Shown: piece by piece, positions 33,944 through 41,488 of the stretch
Position numbering within the stretch: position 1 is the first letter of the stretch
How the letters are laid out: each line of letters begins with the position of its first letter
NCBI GenBank assembly: GCA_902774275.1
Contig: CACYHN010000006.1
Location: 1 to 49,023 of the forward strand
DNA: 49,023 bases
Reading direction: 5' to 3'
From: an uncultured Bacteroidales bacterium
Lineage (GTDB): Bacteria; Bacteroidota; Bacteroidia; Bacteroidales; Bacteroidaceae
Position numbers and translations under genes: made by a program
The notes under the pieces: model-generated
Databases searched by the model: none
What the model saw: the letters and a program-made list of their open reading frames with translations, nothing else
What the model was told of the DNA's origin: nothing

Positions 33944-34936
33944 TTAGTATACCCTGAATCCAATAATCTGCCGAACCTCCCGAAGAGTCTTTGAAGCGCT
34001 CTCCCGAGCCTTCTCAGCACCAGCACGAGCAATCCTATCCAAAAGATCCTTGTTGCCCTGGAACTCCTTGATGCGTTCACGGATAGGGTCAGTGGCAGCA
34101 ACGATATCCTCTGCCAGCTGCTTCTTGAGGTCACCGTAGCGCAGGGTGCAGTCATTCCACTTATCGTTGAAGTAATTATATGTATCTTTTGATGAAACCA
34201 CATCGAGCAGTGTAAAGAGGTTCTGTATTACCTCAGGCTTTTCACTGTTCATGGCTTGTGGGCCTGCATCTGTAACGGCTTTCATCACCTTTTTACGGAT
34301 AACAGAAGGCTCATCACATAGGTAGATGCAGTTTCCCTCGCTCTTGCCCATCTTGCCGGAACCGTCCAGTCCCGGAATCTTGATGCCTCCCTCCTTGGCT
34401 AATGAGAATGATGCGGGCTCAGGGAAGTATTCCACCTTGTACATCTGGTTGAAACGGCGTGCAAACTTACGGGCCATCTCCATGTTCTGCTCCTGGTCCT
34501 TACCTACAGGAACCTTGTTGGCCTTATGGATAATGATGTCCGATGCCATCAGCGTAGGATAGGTGAGCAGACCTGCGTTCACATTGTCCGGCTGCTTGCG
34601 GGCCTTCTCCTTGAATGAGGTTACACGCTCCAGCTCGCCCAGATAGGCGTTCATGTTAAGATAGAGATAAAGCTCTACTACCTCAGGTACATCGCTCTGA
34701 ACATAGATAGTAGCCTTTTCAGGGTCCAAACCGCAGGCTAAGTACTCAGCCAGGATGGTACGGACACTGTTCTGGATGTTCTCAGGGGTGGGGTGTGTGG
34801 TCAGGGAGTGCCAGTCGGCTATAAAGAAGAAGCATCTGTACAAATCCTGAAGCTTTACAAAGCTTGTCACTGCACCATAATAGTTACCAAGGTGAAGGTT
34901 TCCTGTGGGGCGTATGCCGCTGAGAACTGTTTCCAT
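33944..34936 (-). CDS. trpS: Tryptophanyl-tRNA synthetase
   Basis: 330 residues from ATG 34936 (METVLSGIRPTGNLHLGNYYG); the open frame up to 35005 adds a Cys/Phe-rich tail unlike the family and is rejected. The class I HIGH-equivalent motif is HLGN and the KMSKS loop is KMGKSEGN. It charges tRNA-Trp. It is convergent with mutL across element A3. A weak TAACTTCG box lies on the minus strand at 34960-34967, 23 nt upstream. Confidence 0.97.
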   Translation of the reverse strand: METVLSGIRPTGNLHLGNYYGAVTSFVKLQDLYRCFFFIADWHSLTTHPTPENIQNSVRTILAEYLACGLDPEKATIYVQSDVPEVVELYLYLNMNAYLGELERVTSFKEKARKQPDNVNAGLLTYPTLMASDIIIHKANKVPVGKDQEQNMEMARKFARRFNQMYKVEYFPEPASFSLAKEGGIKIPGLDGSGKMGKSEGNCIYLCDEPSVIRKKVMKAVTDAGPQAMNSEKPEVIQNLFTLLDVVSSKDTYNYFNDKWNDCTLRYGDLKKQLAEDIVAATDPIRERIKEFQGNKDLLDRIARAGAEKARESASKTLREVRQIIGFRVY

Positions 34937-35061
34937 TTTCTTATTCTTGTTTTGTGCCGCGAAGTTACCACAAAACAGCCAAATCTGAGCGTAAAAACGG
35001 GGCAATTATCAAAAATGTGCAGGAAAATAGCAGAATAACCTTAAAAAAATGGCTCAAAGTT

Positions 35062-35091
35062 TTTGCCTGTACGTAAAAGTGCTTATCTTTG
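35062..35091 (+). promoter_or_regulatory. Promoter of tRNA-Val
   Basis: TTTG (35062-35065), an 18-bp spacer and TATCTTTG (35084-35091) match the Bacteroidetes consensus, 21 nt before the tRNA 5' end. Confidence 0.65.
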
Positions 35092-35112
35092 CACCGCTTT
35101 TACGGAAAGCAC

Positions 35113-35187
35113 GGGCGTTTAGCTCAGCTGGTTCAGAGCATCTGCCTTACAAGCAGAGGGTCGGCGGTTCGAATCCGTCAACGCCCA
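35113..35187 (+). tRNA. tRNA-Val (UAC)
   Basis: 75 nt. The acceptor arm GGGCGTT pairs with AACGCCC. D-arm region AGCTCAGCTGGTTCAGAGC. The anticodon stem TCTGC/GCAGA encloses loop CTTACAA, giving anticodon TAC (35148-35150), which reads valine codons. The T-arm contains GGTTCGAATCC. The 3' CCA is not encoded (the genome reads CGA after the discriminator A). It is alone, with its own promoter and terminator. Confidence 0.96.
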
Positions 35188-35192
35188 CGAGG

Positions 35193-35222
35193 AGAGTCTT
35201 CAAAATGAGGACTCTTTTTTTT
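35193..35222 (+). terminator. Intrinsic terminator after tRNA-Val
   Basis: AGAGTC (35193-35198) pairs with GACTCT (35210-35215) and is followed by a run of T. It lies between the tRNA 3' end and the inverted copy of that end. Confidence 0.8.
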
Positions 35223-35244
35223 GTGGGCGTTGCGGATTCGAACC
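35223..35244 (-). repeat. Inverted partial copy of the tRNA-Val 3' end
   Basis: On the minus strand it reads GGTTCGAATCCG then CAACGCCCAC, identical to tRNA positions 35166-35188 except for one missing T. The flanking sequence does not complete a tRNA. The rest of the gap to 35398 has small hairpins (GGGGCTGAAAGCCCC, GTTCGCTAACGCGAAC) and no gene. Confidence 0.85.
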
Positions 35245-35398
35245 GGGGGCTGAAAGCCCCTATTTACCTTTTTTAGTTCGCTAACGCGAACAGTCGCCCT
35301 CCGGGCTCTTCGGGCTCGGGGTCTCGCCCTCTCCCAATACGTTTGTACCTGCGTAGCTTTTTTGAGGCGCTCCGGACTAACAAAATGACTAACATTTC

Positions 35399-36556
35399 TT
35401 AGATGGAGGATATTTTGTAGAACAGGAGTACGGGATTGGATTCTATTGTGGTTTTATCGGCTGTATCAAGAATTTTTTTCAGATAGGGGTCTGATGGATT
35501 CTTGGGCATATCCTCACACATCTGAATTAGATTCATTGGGTCAATCACACCTATGAGCCAATCCTTATATGTGGCCTTTATGCTCTTGATGGGTAATGTC
35601 TTGAAGTCATCATCCAATGAATACTGATATCTTTTCTGTTTGCCGGAGTTCTTGTCAATGATGTAGTAGTTCAACAGCTCCAGTTCGTTCAGGAAGATAA
35701 GTGAATCAGTCTCAAACACGCCGCTGAATCCTGCAAATCTACCTTCATTGTACATGTTGAATCCTGTGAAGAAGTTATAGTCCGTTATGCCTTCAAGTTC
35801 CTTTTCCGTGGGGACATTCTCCACTCCGGGAATCTCTCTCAATACGGTTCCCTTGTCGCCGTTCAGGACATAGATGTTGGGATCAAAGGGGAGGAGATAA
35901 TACAGGTGCCCGTCAAACAGATTGCACAGGTGCTCGCCACAGTATTCTGCGGTATTGGCGGTTGAGAATGGCACGGATTTAAAGTCAGTTATGGTTCCGT
36001 CATTAATGTCAATGATGGCAAACAGCAGACCGCTGTCATTGAAGATCCTGTTGTGGGCAAACAGTCTGCCGTCAGGGAGCAGGCGTACATCATACAGGAA
36101 ATTCAGTTTCTTGTTCAACGCCTCAAAATCCTGTTTTCTGATAAAAGACCCGTCATAACCAAAATAAAGCAGTTTTCCTAATGAGCCGTCTATGATGCAA
36201 ACCTGCTTTGTGTCTTTATCAACATAATAGGCTGACAGATTGATATACTCGTTTCCGGCACGACCCTGCATTCCATATGTGGTATTGAAGGAACCGTCCA
36301 TATTGAAGGAATACAGGCATTCATTGGAACAGAAGAAGATAAGTGAATCCTCTACGGTGATTTTACTGATAGAGCTCAACGGAACATCCTTGGAAAGCTC
36401 AACAATCCTGAAATCATCAAAAGTAATCTTATCAGCATTGGGGTATAGTTCCTTGTAACCATATTCACCTGATTTGGAACTGTTGCCACATCCTGAAATA
36501 AATAAGGCAATAAGACCGGAAAGGGCGGCAGCCTTGAAAACAGTGATTGATTTCAT
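35399..36556 (-). CDS. 6-bladed beta-propeller lipoprotein
   Basis: 385 residues. Lipoprotein signal peptide with lipobox LFISGC (Cys ~23) followed by GNSSKSG. The mature protein contains repeated propeller-like units (SLIFFCSNECLYSFNMDGSF, TTYGMQGRAGNEYINLSAYY, GKLLYFGYDGSFIRKQDF), the pattern of the Bacteroidetes 6-bladed beta-propeller family (DUF4934-type). A surface or periplasmic lipoprotein of unknown ligand. It is a paralogue in layout of the gene at 46433-47587. A TATCTTTG box (36601-36608) lies 44 nt upstream, with a 13-bp direct repeat between box and start. Confidence 0.82.
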   Translation of the reverse strand: MKSITVFKAAALSGLIALFISGCGNSSKSGEYGYKELYPNADKITFDDFRIVELSKDVPLSSISKITVEDSLIFFCSNECLYSFNMDGSFNTTYGMQGRAGNEYINLSAYYVDKDTKQVCIIDGSLGKLLYFGYDGSFIRKQDFEALNKKLNFLYDVRLLPDGRLFAHNRIFNDSGLLFAIIDINDGTITDFKSVPFSTANTAEYCGEHLCNLFDGHLYYLLPFDPNIYVLNGDKGTVLREIPGVENVPTEKELEGITDYNFFTGFNMYNEGRFAGFSGVFETDSLIFLNELELLNYYIIDKNSGKQKRYQYSLDDDFKTLPIKSIKATYKDWLIGVIDPMNLIQMCEDMPKNPSDPYLKKILDTADKTTIESNPVLLFYKISSI

Positions 36557-36562
36557 TTTTCG

Positions 36563-36596
36563 GAAGATATTCGGTTAAACAAAGAAGATATTCGGT
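36563..36596. repeat. 13-bp direct repeat in a lipoprotein leader
   Basis: GAAGATATTCGGT occurs at 36563-36575 and 36584-36596 (21-bp period, two helical turns), between the -7 box and the ATG of the minus-strand propeller gene. Confidence 0.7.
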
Positions 36597-36600
36597 AATG

Positions 36601-36608
36601 CAAAGATA
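36601..36608 (-). promoter_or_regulatory. Candidate -7 box of the propeller lipoprotein gene (35399-36556)
   Basis: Minus-strand TATCTTTG fits TAnnTTTG; it is 44 nt upstream of the ATG. No clear -33 box. Confidence 0.5.
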
Positions 36609-36662
36609 TTATATTGGTTTTAAATCAGGTTCTTTTTCCGTGAAGATAAATTGGACTGTGTT

Positions 36663-36694
36663 TTTGCCTATTTATTAAGGATATGCTAAATTCG
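36663..36694 (+). promoter_or_regulatory. Candidate promoter of the POT transporter
   Basis: TTTG (36663-36666), a 20-bp spacer and TAAATTCG (36687-36694, one mismatch to TAnnTTTG), 27 nt before the ATG. Confidence 0.5.
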
Positions 36695-36721
36695 CAATCG
36701 TGTTAATAAATAATTAAAGAT

Positions 36722-38302
36722 ATGTTCAAGGGACAGCCTAAGGGATTGTTTGCTTTGGCACTTGCCAATGCAGGAGAGAGATTTGGTTACTATACCATGC
36801 TTGCCATCTTTACCCTCTATATGATGGCAAAATTTGGTTGGGATGAGAATGTGAGCGGACATGTATATCACATATTCATGGCAGGAGTCTATTTCATGCC
36901 CCTGATTGGAGGTATGATTGCCGATAGGATAGGATATGGCAAATGCGTAAGCATAGGTTCTATAGTAATGATACTGGGTTATCTGGTGCTTGCCCTGCCT
37001 ATGGCCTCGCTCAATATGGACAAATGGGTTATGTTCCTGAGCCTTGCTCTTATTTCCATCGGAACAGGTCTGTTCAAGGGTAACCTGCAGGTATTGGTGG
37101 GTAATCTTTATGATAACCCGCAACTATCGGCCAAACGCGATGGCGGTTTCAGCATTTTCTATATGGCTATCAACATAGGCGCATTCTTTGCTCCCGCCAT
37201 GGCTAAGGCTGTCTATAACCCTATTATTGAGAGTGCAGGTTTCAGTTATGTGCCTATTGACAGTGCTGTTGAGGTGTACGGCGCGCAGTCCCAAGCGTAT
37301 CTGACGGCTATGGCCGAAGGTTTCCGCCTGAGCTTCTATGTAGCGTGCGCAGCGCATCTGCTCTCATTTGTTATTTATCTGGCTTGCCGTCCGTGGTTCA
37401 AGCATGCCGATGTCAACACAAAGCAGGCTAAGGTACGAGATGTGCCGGTAGTGGAACTCACTCCCAAACAGACGCGTGAGCGCATCGTAGCCCTGCTGCT
37501 GGTGTTTGCCGTGGTCATATTCTTCTGGATGGCGTTTGACCAGAATGGAGCCGCCCTTACATTCTTTGCCGATAAATATACTCTGCTGAACGGGGTAACC
37601 GGAATCAACCGTATATGGTTCAATATATGGTCGCTGAGTCTGATTGCGGTTTCAGTCTATACCATTTTTTCCATATTCAGCAGCGATAACCGCAAGTCAC
37701 GTATCATATCTATTGCGGCAACACTTCTGCTCTGGGTTGGGGCGCTGGCTCTATACCTTAGTATGCCGGAATCATATGATTCACGTACATCGGATTATCA
37801 GCAGTTCAATCCGTTTTTCGTGGTGGTCCTGACACCGGTGTCAATTGCCGCATTCGGTGCGTTGGCCAGGAAAGGAAAGGAACCGTCAGCTGTAGTCAAA
37901 ATAGGATTGGGTATGATTTTGGCCTGTGTTGGCTTTGGTGTCATAACAGTGGCATCAGTGGGCCTTACATCGCCGATGGATCTTGGTGACAGTTCACAGA
38001 ACGTGCTTAATCCCAACTGGCTTATCGGTACATACTTTACGCTGACAGTTGCTGAGTTACTGCTCAGTCCTATGGGTATGAGCTTTGTCAGCAAGGTGGC
38101 ACCTCCCAAATACAAGGGTATGATGATGGGCGGATGGTTTGCCGCTACTGCAATTGGAGGTTATATGGGCCGAATACCGTCAGCTCTGTGGGACAAGATT
38201 CCTCTTATGGCCAACTGGGCTATATTGATAGTACTCTGCTTTGTAGCTGGCCTTATCATGTTCGTGCTACGTCGCAGACTTGAGGCTGCTACGCAGGATT
38301 GA
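36722..38302 (+). CDS. POT family proton-coupled oligopeptide transporter
   Basis: 526 residues with about 14 membrane segments. The N-terminal signature is ANAGERFGYYTMLAIFTLYM, the POT motif ExxERFxYY but with Asn in place of the first Glu. The second signature is FKGNLQVLVGNLYD, close to the PTR2 pattern. It imports di- and tripeptides across the inner membrane. It stands alone between a propeller lipoprotein gene (divergent) and an NSS symporter gene (convergent). Nitrate/peptide family relatives exist, but in a gut Bacteroidales peptide uptake is the best guess. Confidence 0.9.
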   Translation: MFKGQPKGLFALALANAGERFGYYTMLAIFTLYMMAKFGWDENVSGHVYHIFMAGVYFMPLIGGMIADRIGYGKCVSIGSIVMILGYLVLALPMASLNMDKWVMFLSLALISIGTGLFKGNLQVLVGNLYDNPQLSAKRDGGFSIFYMAINIGAFFAPAMAKAVYNPIIESAGFSYVPIDSAVEVYGAQSQAYLTAMAEGFRLSFYVACAAHLLSFVIYLACRPWFKHADVNTKQAKVRDVPVVELTPKQTRERIVALLLVFAVVIFFWMAFDQNGAALTFFADKYTLLNGVTGINRIWFNIWSLSLIAVSVYTIFSIFSSDNRKSRIISIAATLLLWVGALALYLSMPESYDSRTSDYQQFNPFFVVVLTPVSIAAFGALARKGKEPSAVVKIGLGMILACVGFGVITVASVGLTSPMDLGDSSQNVLNPNWLIGTYFTLTVAELLLSPMGMSFVSKVAPPKYKGMMMGGWFAATAIGGYMGRIPSALWDKIPLMANWAILIVLCFVAGLIMFVLRRRLEAATQD

Positions 38303-38330
38303 TTCAGAAACAGTTTCTGGTTTAAAATCA

Positions 38331-38374
38331 AAGTGTCCCATACAAACTCTTTTGAGGGTATGTATGGGATACTT
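38331..38374. terminator. Long hairpin between the POT and NSS genes
   Basis: AAGTGTCCCATACA (38331-38344) pairs with TGTATGGGATACTT (38361-38374), 14 bp with one G.T, and an inner CTC/GAG stem. A T-run follows only weakly. A second hairpin (CTTAGTG 38431-38437 / CACTAAG 38446-38452) is nearby. The 214-bp gap has no gene. Confidence 0.5.
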
Positions 38375-38516
38375 CAACAAACAAGGAGAAATAAAATTAC
38401 GGAGTCAATAAGTTTTTAGCTTCTTCATTTCTTAGTGTACCACTTCACTAAGACACTGCAAATATAAGTAGCAAATATTTAACTGCAACACAATTAAGAT
38501 AATTTAACAAAAATTT

Positions 38517-39887
38517 TTAAAGTAGAATGTTGCTGAGCATGATTACTATGATGATAATCGGGGCAACCCAGCGTACCATGAAATAGACGTAGCGGAAAAG
38601 CCAGGCGGGGGTACGGGATGTGCCGTGGCCGGTCAGCTCGTCAAGGAAGTCGGCTTTTTTGATGCGCCAGCCTGCAAACAATACCATTATGAGACTGCCC
38701 ACGGTAATCAGTACATCGGATGATATTACATCAAAGAAATCAAAGATATTCATGCCGGCCAGAGTGATGCCTGACAGCATACCCTGTGACAGGGAGCAGA
38801 TGCAACCCAACACAATGATTAAGAGCATACTTACAGAGACGGCTTTGTTGCGTGACATATGCCATTCTTCAATGAAGTATGCTACAATGACCTCAAGCAT
38901 TGAAATGGCCGATGTTACGGCGGCTAAGAGCAGCGAGAGGAAGAACAGTATGGCTATTATGCTGCCTCCGGGCATCGAGGCGAATACCCCCGGCAGGGTG
39001 ATGAATACAAGCCCAGGCCCTGCGTTTACTGCAGGTTCAGTACCGTTCATATAGGCTATTGCATAAACTGCGGGGATTATTGCCAGACCGGCTATGATTG
39101 CAAAGAGGGTATCAATGAGACCTGTAGAGATGGTGGTCATGGCGATGTCCTCCTTGGTCTTGACGTATGATCCGTAGGTAAGCAATATTCCTATGCCTAT
39201 GCTCAGTGACATGAAGGCTTGCCCAAGCGCCGTGATAAGCACTTTGCCGTCTATCTTGCCAAAATCCGGTATAAGCAGGTACTTTGTTCCTTCTGATGCG
39301 CCAGGCAGGGTCAGGGAACGGATTGCAACCAATATGATTGTTATGGAGAGTATCGTCATCATGGGTTTTGAGAAACGCTCAATACCGTTCTTTACACCTC
39401 CGAAATTGGCTAAGGCTGTTACAATCAGGAAGATGACAGTATATATCAACGGTTCCCAAGTGGAACTGATAAAACCGCCGAACGTGCCCGAATAATCTGC
39501 TCCGGGATTGGTGAAGCTGAATGTGCAGGCCTGTGCCAGATATTTTACGGACCATCCGCCTACAACGGTATAAAAAGCCATAATGACAATGGGAGTGAGC
39601 AGAGTGATGAATCCGGCCCAGCGCCAGCGCGGAGCGCCCAGATTGTCATAGACGCGTGTTACGTTTGAGCGGCATTTGCGGCCCAGGGTAATCTCAGTCA
39701 TCAGCACAGGCAGACAGATGGTAAGCAGCAATAACAGATATACAAAAATGAATGCTCCGCCTCCGTTCTGAGCGGCCAGGAAGGGAAAACGCCACAGGTT
39801 GCCGAGTCCTACGGCGGAACCGGCCATAGCCATAATCATACCGAACCTGCTTTCAAAACGCTCTTTTGTCCTTTCAGTCCTATCCAT
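38517..39887 (-). CDS. Sodium-dependent (NSS/SNF family) transporter
   Basis: 456 residues, about 11-12 membrane segments, LeuT fold. The N-terminal hallmark GSAVGLGNLWRFPFLAAQNG (TM1, sodium/substrate site) and GGAFIFVYLLLLL (TM2) are intact; later segments include ALGQAFMSLSIGIGILLTYGSY (TM6). It couples sodium influx to uptake of an amino acid or similar small molecule. Bacterial NSS proteins often have 11 TM; the short C-terminus agrees. It stands alone and is convergent with the POT gene. Confidence 0.92.
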   Translation of the reverse strand: MDRTERTKERFESRFGMIMAMAGSAVGLGNLWRFPFLAAQNGGGAFIFVYLLLLLTICLPVLMTEITLGRKCRSNVTRVYDNLGAPRWRWAGFITLLTPIVIMAFYTVVGGWSVKYLAQACTFSFTNPGADYSGTFGGFISSTWEPLIYTVIFLIVTALANFGGVKNGIERFSKPMMTILSITIILVAIRSLTLPGASEGTKYLLIPDFGKIDGKVLITALGQAFMSLSIGIGILLTYGSYVKTKEDIAMTTISTGLIDTLFAIIAGLAIIPAVYAIAYMNGTEPAVNAGPGLVFITLPGVFASMPGGSIIAILFFLSLLLAAVTSAISMLEVIVAYFIEEWHMSRNKAVSVSMLLIIVLGCICSLSQGMLSGITLAGMNIFDFFDVISSDVLITVGSLIMVLFAGWRIKKADFLDELTGHGTSRTPAWLFRYVYFMVRWVAPIIIIVIMLSNILL

Positions 39888-39931
39888 GCAATTTGCTGTT
39901 TCTATGACATATTTTAATATTTCATGAGATG

Positions 39932-39959
39932 CAAATTTATGATTTTCTTACTAATTTTG
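39932..39959. promoter_or_regulatory. Overlapping divergent promoter boxes of NSS and purB
   Basis: TAAATTTG on the minus strand (39932-39939) points to the NSS gene (44 nt to ATG). TAATTTTG on the plus strand (39952-39959) points to purB (112 nt to its GTG). No clear -33 boxes. Confidence 0.4.
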
Positions 39960-40071
39960 CAGCGTTGCTGCGAAGCAGATCCACACGAAAGCATGAAAAT
40001 CTGATATTTTTAGTCTGTAGTGTAGAGTTTTTTGAGAATTAGTCTGAAATAGTTTATTTGGGATTATAAAA

Positions 40072-41418
40072 GTGAAATTAGACGAATTAACAGCTGTATC
40101 CCCCATAGACGGGCGGTACCGTGGCAAGACACAAGAACTTGCATCTTATTTTTCAGAGTTTGCACTTATCCGTTATAGGGTAAGGGTTGAGATAGAGTAC
40201 TTTACGGCACTCTGTGAATTCCAGCTTCCCCAGTTGGCAGGTGTATCACGCGCCTCACTTGACGGTTTACGCCAGATTTGGCAGAACTTCAGCGAGCAGG
40301 ATGCCGCTCACATAAAGGAGATAGAGAAGGTTACCAACCACGATGTAAAGGCGGTTGAGTATTTCATAAAAGAGAAGTTTGACCTTGTTCCGGAACTTGT
40401 TCCTTACAAGGAATTCATACATTTTGGACTCACATCACAGGATATAAATAATACTTCTGTTCCTCTTTCAATCAGGGAGGCTCTTGAGAATGTATATTAT
40501 CCTGCCATACAGTCTCTTATAGACAAACTTGAGGAGTATGCTGAGCGTTGGAAGGATATTCCCATGCTGGCACGTACCCATGGACAGCCTGCATCACCCA
40601 CACGTTTGGGTAAGGAGATAGAGGTTTTTGCATACCGTCTGCGCGAGCAGCTTAAGCAGCTTAAGGCTGTGCCTATGTCTGCCAAGTTCGGTGGTGCTAC
40701 CGGTAACTTCAACGCTCATCATGTAGCTTATCCAGATATTGACTGGAAGGCATTCGGTGCCAAGTTCCTGAGTGAGAAACTTGGCCTGAAACGTGAAGAA
40801 TATACTACCCAGATATCCAACTACGATAATCTGGCTGCTCTGTTTGATGCCATGAAGCGCATGAACACCATCCAGATTGATATGAACCGTGATTTCTGGC
40901 AGTACATATCAATGGAGTACTTCAAGCAGCAGATCAAGGCCGGTGAGGTGGGCTCAAGCGCTATGCCCCACAAGGTCAATCCTATAGATTTTGAGAATGC
41001 TGAGGGTAACCTGGGTATGGCAAATGCCATCCTGGAGCATTTGGCACGTAAATTGCCGGTATCACGTCTGCAGCGTGACCTGACAGACTCTACTGTAATC
41101 CGTAATATCGGTGTTCCTTTCGGACATCAGATGATAGCAATAGCCAGCTCACTCAAGGGATTGGGCAAGTTGCTCATAAACGAACAGAAGATTGCTGCAG
41201 ACCTTGACGGATGCTGGAGCGTGGTGGCAGAGGCTATACAGACCATCCTGCGCCGTGAGGGTTATCCGCATCCGTATGAGGCTCTCAAGGCATTGACCCG
41301 CACCAACAGTCAGGTGACTCAACAGTCTATTAGTGAATTTATTGATGGATTAAACGTTAACGATAATATTAAACAAGAACTTAAAGCCATAACGCCAGGC
41401 AACTATTTTGGCGTGTAA
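40072..41418 (+). CDS. purB: Adenylosuccinate lyase
   Basis: 448 residues from a GTG start (GTG AAA TTA GAC GAA), giving MKLDELTAVSPIDGRYR, the usual N-terminus of the E. coli-type enzyme. The fumarase/aspartase signature GSSAMPHKVNPIDFENAEG and the His-containing MLARTHGQPASPT are intact. It cleaves SAICAR and adenylosuccinate in purine synthesis. The leader is long (about 105 nt from the predicted start site) and featureless to the eye. Confidence 0.97.
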   Translation: MKLDELTAVSPIDGRYRGKTQELASYFSEFALIRYRVRVEIEYFTALCEFQLPQLAGVSRASLDGLRQIWQNFSEQDAAHIKEIEKVTNHDVKAVEYFIKEKFDLVPELVPYKEFIHFGLTSQDINNTSVPLSIREALENVYYPAIQSLIDKLEEYAERWKDIPMLARTHGQPASPTRLGKEIEVFAYRLREQLKQLKAVPMSAKFGGATGNFNAHHVAYPDIDWKAFGAKFLSEKLGLKREEYTTQISNYDNLAALFDAMKRMNTIQIDMNRDFWQYISMEYFKQQIKAGEVGSSAMPHKVNPIDFENAEGNLGMANAILEHLARKLPVSRLQRDLTDSTVIRNIGVPFGHQMIAIASSLKGLGKLLINEQKIAADLDGCWSVVAEAIQTILRREGYPHPYEALKALTRTNSQVTQQSISEFIDGLNVNDNIKQELKAITPGNYFGV

Positions 41419-41450
41419 GTCAATAATTATTTTAAAAATCTAAATCAGAT

Positions 41451-41467
41451 GAAGCCGTGATGGCTTC
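41451..41467 (+). other. Small hairpin in the leader of the pseudouridine synthase gene
   Basis: GAAGCC and GGCTTC form a 6-bp stem with a 5-nt loop, 21 nt before the ATG at 41489. No T-run, so more likely a leader structure than a terminator. Confidence 0.35.
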
Positions 41468-41488
41468 CCTAAACAAATTATTACAATT

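Noticed and set aside
35005..35005. TrpS start at 35005
   Set aside because: The added 23 residues are unlike the family; ATG 34936 gives the normal METVLSGIRPTG start.
35223..35260. A second tRNA gene on the minus strand
   Set aside because: Only the 3' ~22 nt match; no D-arm, anticodon arm or paired acceptor can be built.
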